In this document: piece after piece, positions 8,401 to 12,598 of the stretch
Layout: each line of letters begins with the position of its first letter
Numbering within the stretch: position 1 is the first letter of the stretch
Origin: Clostridia bacterium
GTDB lineage: Bacteria; Bacillota; Clostridia; Lachnospirales; Cellulosilyticaceae
Reading direction: 5' to 3'
DNA length: 16,716 bases
NCBI GenBank assembly: GCA_029256345.1
Contig: JAQSYC010000037.1
Span: forward strand, 1-16,716
Notes under the pieces: generated by a model
The model's database searches: none
What the model saw: the letters and a program-made list of their open reading frames with translations, nothing else
Told to the model about the DNA's origin: nothing
Program-made: the position numbers and the translations under genes

Positions 8401-8980
8401 ATGCTGCTAAATCTTCATAATCTACTGCTTCAATTTTTTGGATTTCATGAGAAGTTCTAAATCCATCGAAGAAATGTACAAATGGTACTCTTCCTTTGAT
8501 AGCTGCAAGATGCGCTACTGGTGCTAAGTCCATAACTTCTTGTACAGAACCTGTAGCAAGCATTGCACATCCGGTTTGTCTAGTAGCCATAACGTCTTGA
8601 TGATCACCAAATATAGATAACGCTTGTGCAGCCAGGGCACGGGCACTTACATGAAATACTCCTGGAAGTAATTCACCAGCTACTTTGTACATATTAGGAA
8701 TCATAAGTAGTAAGCCTTGTGATGCTGTAAAAGTTGTTGTTAATGCTCCTGCTTGAAGTGAGCCGTGAAATGCTCCTGCGGCACCTGCTTCTGATTGCAT
8801 CTCTACTACATTTACTGTTTGTCCAAAAATATTTTTTCTGCCTTGTGCAGACCATTCATCAACAGCTTCTGCCATGTTTGAAGATGGTGTAATTGGGTAG
8901 ATAGCCGCAACGTCGGTGTAAGCATATGCAACATATGCTGCAGCGGTATTGCCATCTACTGTCATCATTTTCTTTGCCAT
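5453..8980 (-). CDS. nifJ: Pyruvate:ferredoxin (flavodoxin) oxidoreductase, single-chain
   Basis: This enzyme oxidatively decarboxylates pyruvate with CoA to acetyl-CoA and CO2, reducing ferredoxin; it is a key cytosolic enzyme of anaerobic fermentation. The 1175-residue chain has the full single-polypeptide layout. YPITPSSNMAE is near residue 28. The CoA/domain II-III region is followed by two [4Fe-4S] ferredoxin motifs, CIQCNQCSYVCP near 687 and CAGCGNCADICP near 742. The TPP domain has CAGCGETPY near 810, ATGCSSIWGG, GGDGWSYDIGYGG near 968 and YSNTGGQSSKATPTAA. The four cysteines expected to hold the cluster near TPP are present: two in CAGCGE, one in ATGCSS and one in YAPCINHG. AAGGAG seven to eight bases before ATG supports the start. 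It appears to be transcribed alone between a promoter with an operator-like repeat and a strong terminator. Confidence 0.98.
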   Translation of the reverse strand: MAKKMMTVDGNTAAAYVAYAYTDVAAIYPITPSSNMAEAVDEWSAQGRKNIFGQTVNVVEMQSEAGAAGAFHGSLQAGALTTTFTASQGLLLMIPNMYKVAGELLPGVFHVSARALAAQALSIFGDHQDVMATRQTGCAMLATGSVQEVMDLAPVAHLAAIKGRVPFVHFFDGFRTSHEIQKIEAVDYEDLAALVDQEALQEFRDRALSPNRPVTRGTAQNPDIYFQTREASNKFYNNLIPIVEEYIGKMNELTGRKYDLFNYYGAPDAEYVIVAMGSVTEVIEETIDALNAKGAKYGLVKIHLYRPFSIAHFLKTMPASVKRVCVLDRTKEPGSIGEPLYLDVRSVFYNKENAPLIIGGRYGLGSKDTTPTTIKAVYDNLVSDVPKDQFTVGIEDDVTNTSLPMDDVLKIAAEGTVRCKFWGLGSDGTVGANKQAIKIIGEHTDMYAQAYFAYDSKKSGGVTISHLRFGKSPIRSTYLIDEADYIACHNQSYVYQYDLLKGLKKGGVFVLNCIWDQSEVEQHLPAKMKQYIAKNDIKFYTVNATKIASEIGLGNRINMVMQAAFFKLANIIPQEEAIGYLKKAVVKAYGKKGEKIVNMNYAAIDQGVDSAVSITVSEAWLTAADAEAAKVNEPEFITNILRPMNAQEGDNLPVSAFNGIEDGTFPCGTSAYEKRGIAINVPEWIPENCIQCNQCSYVCPHATIRPFLLNEEELKNAPEGFATKKAVGKGLEGLAYKMQVSTMDCAGCGNCADICPAKTKALVMKPLDSQTEKEVPNWEFAIKEVAPKEDLVAATTVKGSQFKTPLIEFSGACAGCGETPYIKLVTQLFGDRMMIANATGCSSIWGGSAPSTPYTVNCKGQGPSWANSLFEDNAEYGFGMQLAVTQMRNKLKDVMTELLALDIDEAAKTAFTEWIDTMELGEASKIASQKVLDVLSNNDITDAAAKALLAEIEVKKDYLVKRSVWMLGGDGWSYDIGYGGLDHVLASGEDVNVLVFDTEVYSNTGGQSSKATPTAAIAKFAASGKKSRKKDLGMMMMSYGNVYVAQVALGADKNQLMKAVLEAEAHQGPSIIIAYAPCINHGLKEGMGRTIANEEQAVKAGYWHLYRFNPALKEDGKNPFSLDSKEPTESFRDFIMAQVRYSSLAKQYPEQAEELFITAEKNAKDRYESYKRLVD

Positions 8981-9088
8981 GTGTTTTCTCTCCTTTTATA
9001 TTTTCTATAATATTTTAATATAATATTATACATATGTATCTAAAATTATATCATCATATATATAATTTTAATATTTACTACATATATA

Positions 9089-9117
9089 ATTTTACACCTA
9101 TTATCTTTCGGTGTAAA
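9089..9117 (-). promoter_or_regulatory. Predicted nifJ promoter
   Basis: On the minus strand TTTACA (9112-9117) and TAAAAT (9089-9094) are separated by exactly 17 bases. Each matches the sigma-A consensus at five of six positions. The start would fall near 9082, giving a leader of about 100 nt before the nifJ ATG at 8980. Confidence 0.6.
9091..9117. promoter_or_regulatory. Inverted repeat over the nifJ promoter, putative operator
   Basis: TTTACACC (9091-9098) and GGTGTAAA (9110-9117) are perfect 8-base arms separated by 11 bases. Because they cover both the -35 and most of the -10 hexamer of the predicted nifJ promoter, a dimeric protein bound here would block transcription. The motif does not match the Rex, CodY or CcpA consensus patterns that I know, so the regulator is unidentified. 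Confidence 0.5.
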
Positions 9118-9202
9118 CTCTTGTATACAATATTATAGAATAAAAATTTTGTTTTTTAAAAATATCCCTGTTATAAGCTGTCTTTAGATGTAGACATAAA
9201 GT

Positions 9203-9225
9203 TAGGGAGCCCGTTAAGCCCCCTA
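9203..9225 (-). terminator. Probable terminator of the DsrE-family gene
   Basis: On the minus-strand transcript TAGGGGGC and GCTCCCTA form an 8-bp stem (one G-U) around a 7-nt loop, about 25 bp after the gene. It is followed by ACTTTATG, a weak T-run, so termination may be partial. Confidence 0.5.
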
Positions 9226-9250
9226 TTAATTTGTCGCTATTTGTGTTTAT

Positions 9251-9598
9251 TTATACTGTCAATACAGTATAACCATCTTGTAATATCTTGGTTAGCTCTT
9301 CACCAACAGACTTTACTTCTATTCCTAACCACTGAAGTTTCTCTTTTACTCCAAGTTGTTCTACGCAGCCTTTACAAGCTGTTACCTTGACCCCATGATG
9401 CAGTGCCACTTCGATTTGATCCTGAATAAGTTTGTTTTCTGCACTTAGTTTTGCTGAAGCACCCCAGATAATAATGGTCACTTCATCCCACGAGTTATTA
9501 ATTTTACTATTAATTGCATACATAAGAACCATCTTTTCAGAACTTATTGGGTCACCTGTCACCCATAAAATATAAAGTTTTTGATCTTTTTCCATCAT
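9251..9598 (-). CDS. DsrE-family small soluble protein
   Basis: A 115-residue cytosolic protein recognised by the DsrE-type pattern KLYILWVTGDPISSEKMV, then WDEVTIIIWGASAKLSAE, and the C-terminal GVKVTACKGCVEQLGV motif carrying a C-x2-C pair. DsrE-like proteins include sulfur carriers and peroxide/thiol-linked proteins. The sulfur role is certain only for some members, so function here is open. I start it at the ATG at 9598 because a GGGGGA site lies six bases upstream; an adjacent ATG (9595) is equally possible. An upstream in-frame ATG at 9643 lacks any ribosome binding site. It lies 124 bp downstream of the OhrR-like regulator in the same direction, and both a thiol pair and a peroxide sensor suggest a redox theme. 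That link is inference. Confidence 0.75.
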   Translation of the reverse strand: MMEKDQKLYILWVTGDPISSEKMVLMYAINSKINNSWDEVTIIIWGASAKLSAENKLIQDQIEVALHHGVKVTACKGCVEQLGVKEKLQWLGIEVKSVGEELTKILQDGYTVLTV

Positions 9599-9722
9599 AG
9601 CATTCCCCCATCTCTTAAATTTTAAAAGATTATAAAGAGTCATGTTTCAATACTTAAATTCACTCTAAGATTAATATAACATGATTCTATCTCTATTATA
9701 CCTAAGAATGAGTTAAATAGGT

Positions 9723-10178
9723 TTAATTTTTAAGTTTTTCTTCCTGTATTTTTACATTATTTAAAAGCCCATCGATTTCATTTTTCAAATTCATTAATGC
9801 CGCAATATCTGTACTAAGTCCCGCCAATACACACCCTGGGATTTTAGCAGCCCTTTTCTTCAAATCTAACCCCTTTTGAGTAATGGTAACACATAAAAGT
9901 CTTTCATCTTCTTTGGAACGTTCTCTTTTAATAAGTTCCATATGCTCCAACCTTTTTAATAATGGCGTTAAAGTACCTGAATCTAGATAAAGCTTATTCC
10001 CTAAATCTTTTAATGTCACGACATTGTTTTCCCACAGCACTAGCATAACTAAATATTGAGGATAAGTCACTCCTATTTCATCAAGAAACGGCCTGTATAT
10101 TTTTGTTATAGCCCTTGAAGCTGCATATACGGAAAAGCACAATTGATTCTCTAGTTTTAAAACATCAGTTTTCTTCAT
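9723..10178 (-). CDS. ohrR: OhrR-type MarR family organic-hydroperoxide-sensing repressor
   Basis: A 151-residue winged-helix DNA-binding protein. The N-terminus LKLENQLCFSVYAASRAITK is very close to B. subtilis OhrR. Cys14 is placed as the reactive peroxide-sensing cysteine, and Tyr28 and Tyr39 (in TYPQYL) are at the positions of the two tyrosines that contact it in that protein. The recognition region YLDSGTLTPLLKRLE and the wing RERSKEDERLLCVTIT are typical MarR/OhrR features. It is a one-cysteine type at the sensing site, although other Cys residues occur later (LLCVTIT, PGCVLAG). OhrR normally represses the ohr peroxidase gene, but no ohr gene is in this window. The start ATG follows AAGGAG, and a good promoter lies just upstream. 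The neighbouring invertible segment could also direct transcription into it when flipped. Confidence 0.88.
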   Translation of the reverse strand: MKKTDVLKLENQLCFSVYAASRAITKIYRPFLDEIGVTYPQYLVMLVLWENNVVTLKDLGNKLYLDSGTLTPLLKRLEHMELIKRERSKEDERLLCVTITQKGLDLKKRAAKIPGCVLAGLSTDIAALMNLKNEIDGLLNNVKIQEEKLKN

Positions 10179-10218
10179 CGACCCTATCTCCTTCGCAAAT
10201 TTCTAAATTTTTATCTTT

Positions 10219-10247
10219 ATTATAACTTATAAAAATCATTTTGTTAA
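10219..10247 (-). promoter_or_regulatory. Predicted ohrR promoter
   Basis: TTAACA (10242-10247) and a perfect TATAAT (10219-10224) are separated by 17 bases on the minus strand. The start would be near 10211, about 30 nt before the ATG. I could not find the B. subtilis-type OhrR operator here, though the region is very AT-rich. Confidence 0.65.
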
Positions 10248-10389
10248 TATAATATTGATAAATTTAATTTTTTATAATTATATTTCACCCAACCAATATA
10301 TGTTATAATATATCTATGTAAAATATAATCTTTCTTTGAATAATAGGTCATTCTTTTTATATAGACAACTACTCTATATTTATATACTT

Positions 10390-10429
10390 GAGTATAATTT
10401 TTTATATTATATATCTAAAAATTATACTC
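10390..10429. repeat. 13-bp inverted repeat just outside the invertible segment
   Basis: GAGTATAATTTTT (10390-10402) and its perfect complement (10417-10429) enclose 14 bases, ending only four bases before the left recombination repeat. It could be a protein-binding site, an insulating hairpin, or part of a recombinase promoter region: TTGAGT at 10388-10393 with TATATC 16 bases later is a weak candidate. The remainder of 10179-10433 is AT-rich and shows no gene. Confidence 0.45.
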
Positions 10430-10433
10430 TTTC

Positions 10434-10468
10434 TTCAATGAAACAATTTTAATATTATGTTTCATTAT
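10434..10468. repeat. Left 35-bp inverted repeat (putative recombination site)
   Basis: The reverse complement of this stretch is identical over 35 bases to 11199-11233. Inside it AATGAAACA (10437-10445) and TGTTTCATT (10458-10466) form 9-bp arms around an asymmetric AT-only 12-base centre. That is the usual form of a tyrosine recombinase core site: two arms, with a directional centre. It lies 25 bp upstream of the recombinase start codon. Confidence 0.85.
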
Positions 10469-10493
10469 ATATCTACTTAAAAGGAGTCAAATA

Positions 10494-11054
10494 ATGACAG
10501 TCGAACCAATAAGAGACAAAAGTAAAATCAAAAAAATGTATACTTACTTAAATGCAAAAAGCCCCAAATATGGACTGCTTTTTAAGTTTGGCTTAAATAC
10601 CGGATTAAGAATCAGTGATCTTTTGCCTATAAAAGTGAGTGATATTTTTAATAGCTCGAGACAATATAAGGAATATTTCATATTAAAAGAAAAGAAAACA
10701 GGTAAAGAAAAAAAAATAAAATTGAATACAGCGCTTAGGGAAGCCCTAAATGATTTCATAAAAGAGCAAGGTTTAAACTATGAATCCTACCTGTTTTTTA
10801 GCTGTAAAGGAAATCATATTAAGCGCATACAAGCCTATAGAGTGTTGAAAGAAGCGGCAACTACCTGTGGCATAGAGAATTTTGGAACCCATAGTTTAAG
10901 GAAAACTTGGGGGTACTGGACATATAAAATATCAAGATACAATGTAGGCTTAATCATGGATACATTCAATCATAGTTCACAAAGTATTACATTACGGTAT
11001 ATAGGGGTTAATCAAGATCAGAAGGATGAACTTTATTCACTTGTACAATTTTAG
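10494..11054 (+). CDS. Small tyrosine recombinase (site-specific invertase/integrase)
   Basis: A 186-residue protein that consists only of the catalytic domain, like FimB/FimE, and lacks the N-terminal SAM-like core-binding domain of XerC/D or phage integrases. The full catalytic set is visible: Arg39 in NTGLRISDLL, Lys68 in the KKTGKEKK hairpin, His133-x-x-Arg136 in GTHSLRKTWGY, His160 in FNHSSQSIT, and the nucleophile Tyr169 in TLRYIG. All spacings are normal, so it is probably active. The start ATG follows AAGGAG with seven bases between. The gene lies inside the 35-bp inverted repeats and most likely acts on them. It reads towards the HD-GYP gene with no strong terminator between, so read-through is possible. 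The family (related to B. subtilis YoeC) is widespread in Firmicutes and mostly unassigned. Confidence 0.92.
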   Translation: MTVEPIRDKSKIKKMYTYLNAKSPKYGLLFKFGLNTGLRISDLLPIKVSDIFNSSRQYKEYFILKEKKTGKEKKIKLNTALREALNDFIKEQGLNYESYLFFSCKGNHIKRIQAYRVLKEAATTCGIENFGTHSLRKTWGYWTYKISRYNVGLIMDTFNHSSQSITLRYIGVNQDQKDELYSLVQF

Positions 11055-11133
11055 ATTAAGATACAATATATTACATTTTTTTATACTCTGGTACATATTT
11101 TTTGATAAAATTGTCGAAATTATTGAATGATAA

Positions 11134-11162
11134 TAGAAAATCAGAACTTTGTATGATATAAT
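11134..11162 (+). promoter_or_regulatory. Extended -10 promoter inside the invertible segment, facing the HD-GYP gene
   Basis: A TGATATAAT extended -10 (TG at 11154-11155, TATAAT at 11157-11162) is preceded 17 bases upstream by a weak TAGAAA -35. The start would be near 11169, about 33 nt before the HD-GYP ATG. Since it lies left of the right repeat, it inverts with the segment. Confidence 0.6.
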
Positions 11163-11198
11163 CTTTTTATCTGTCAGAATACCGAAATTCTACATAAG

Positions 11199-11233
11199 AT
11201 AATGAAACATAATATTAAAATTGTTTCATTGAA
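11199..11233. repeat. Right 35-bp inverted repeat, overlapping the HD-GYP start
   Basis: Identical over 35 bases to the reverse complement of 10434-10468. The 9-bp arms are AATGAAACA (11201-11209) and TGTTTCATT (11222-11230). The ATG of the HD-GYP gene (11202-11204) lies within the left arm, so this site is both a recombination site and coding sequence for the first ten residues. Confidence 0.85.
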
Positions 11234-12554
11234 TGAAATTGACAAAAATATAAAAAAGTTATGTACTTTGCTAAATTATGACATCATAGCCATCATCAAT
11301 TTTAATAATGGGTATCAGCTTGCTACATCAACTGAAATACTTCTTAGAAAAAATAACGAGTACATAACTGCCAGTGATAGATGGATCAAAGTCCTTAATA
11401 CTTCTACAAAACATTTATTAGCTTTATTGACCGAGCAGCAGCAAGTTCTATTTTATAGTGCTGACGTTATTGAGTATGAGAATTATCTACCACTTATTGA
11501 AAATATTGAAAAAGAAATTTATATTCCAATCTTTCAAAATACAAAAAACACCAATGCTTTATCTAAAGATTTAATAGGCTGCATTTATATATCGACTTTT
11601 GATTGCGAAAAGAACGTACAGATTAACCAACTTATTCAAGGTGACGTTTATAATACTATTTACATCTTAGATAAATTGTGTGTTATGAAATATTTAGGCT
11701 ATAAAAAAAATGAATCTGTTTTTAATTTGGTCAATGTTATGTCCGAGATGACCTTAGAAAGTGACCCTCTGGCAGTTCTGCATCCCTATGCTGTCGCACA
11801 GTTTGCATCTCAAATTGCAGACGTTCTCGCCTTAGATGATTTTACCAAAGAAGAAATATACTTTGCTAGCCTCTTACATGACATCGGTAAAATCTATATT
11901 GATATAAATATTTTAAGGAAAGAAACTTCTTTGACCGATAAAGAATATATCACTTTAAAAAATCACAGTATTTATGGTGCAAATATTATCAAAAGCATTA
12001 CTTCATTAGATGATATTTCCTTTTTTGTCAAACACCATCATGAACGTTACGACGGCGCTGGTTATCCCGATGGATTAAAAGGTGAGTCAATTCCTCTTCA
12101 AAGCAGAATTATCTGTATAGCTGATGCCATTGATGCCATGCTCTCTCAAAGGGTTTATAAACCCTCCAGATCAGATCAATTTGTTATCAGGGAACTTCTT
12201 CAAAACAAAGGAAAGCAGTTTGATCCAGAACTGGTAGATATTGCAATTGATATCTTATCCAACTGCTCAGAAGAAACTTTCAATCCACTCTCTAGCTTCA
12301 TTACCTGGAGCACCCTGACACTCATCACAACTTGCGGAACCTATTCTATCCAAGGTACACTCATGACCTACGGTTTTGGACATTTCTTTAAATCTAACAA
12401 GTTTAACTTTTTGTCTGCAATAGGAGATGGAGAGGTTATAGACGCTATACTATTTATGCATACAAGTCATAATACTATTTTAGAATGTCAAGCGCATTTA
12501 GACTTTTATGAAGAAAACCAAGTGTATATTTCTCATATTAAGTCGCCTTTATAA
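11202..12554 (+). CDS. HD-GYP domain cyclic-di-GMP phosphodiesterase with GAF-like N-terminus
   Basis: A 450-residue cytosolic protein predicted to hydrolyse c-di-GMP. Residues 1-165 look like a GAF-type sensor (NYDIIAIINFNNGYQL, KEIYIPIFQN, LIGCIYIS). Residues ~185-350 form the HD-GYP domain: His194, the HD pair His226-Asp227 in LLHDIGKI, His255, the run HHHERYDGAGYPDGL (His278-His280, GYP 287-289), then RIICIADAIDAMLSQRVYK. All expected metal ligands and the GYP motif are present. The last ~95 residues are an unrecognised domain without PilZ or GGDEF motifs. The ATG is the only reasonable start, since an in-frame stop lies 48 bases upstream and no other start codon intervenes. Its Shine-Dalgarno match is very weak, and the ATG lies in a potential 9-bp hairpin. 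A chemoreceptor gene follows 44 bp downstream with no terminator, so the two probably form an operon. Confidence 0.9.
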   Translation: MKHNIKIVSLNEIDKNIKKLCTLLNYDIIAIINFNNGYQLATSTEILLRKNNEYITASDRWIKVLNTSTKHLLALLTEQQQVLFYSADVIEYENYLPLIENIEKEIYIPIFQNTKNTNALSKDLIGCIYISTFDCEKNVQINQLIQGDVYNTIYILDKLCVMKYLGYKKNESVFNLVNVMSEMTLESDPLAVLHPYAVAQFASQIADVLALDDFTKEEIYFASLLHDIGKIYIDINILRKETSLTDKEYITLKNHSIYGANIIKSITSLDDISFFVKHHHERYDGAGYPDGLKGESIPLQSRIICIADAIDAMLSQRVYKPSRSDQFVIRELLQNKGKQFDPELVDIAIDILSNCSEETFNPLSSFITWSTLTLITTCGTYSIQGTLMTYGFGHFFKSNKFNFLSAIGDGEVIDAILFMHTSHNTILECQAHLDFYEENQVYISHIKSPL

Positions 12555-12598
12555 TATTTACCTTTACTATTTACATACTTGAAAGGATACTCCCCCTC

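Larger units (their letters stand above)
10434..11233. mobile_element. Putative invertible DNA element encoding its own tyrosine recombinase
   Basis: An 800-bp segment is bounded by two perfect 35-bp inverted repeats, with 730 bp between them. It contains one gene, a catalytic-domain-only tyrosine recombinase, plus an outward-facing promoter near its right end. Inverted identical core-like sites around or beside a recombinase gene are the hallmark of phase-variation switches such as fim in E. coli and the RecV-dependent switches in Clostridioides difficile. There are no direct target duplications that I can see outside the repeats, so I prefer an inversion element to a transposon. The right repeat runs into the coding start of the HD-GYP gene. 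Inversion itself is inferred, not observed. Confidence 0.75.

Noticed and set aside
9641..9650. A single TGTTTCA half-site resembling a recombinase arm, upstream of the DsrE gene
   Set aside because: Only eight bases match and there is no second arm, so it is expected by chance in AT-rich DNA.
10434..11233. Reading the 35-bp repeats as ends of a transposon rather than an inversion switch
   Set aside because: No flanking target duplication is visible, the enzyme is a tyrosine recombinase with core-like sites, and one end is embedded in a gene start that remains intact.
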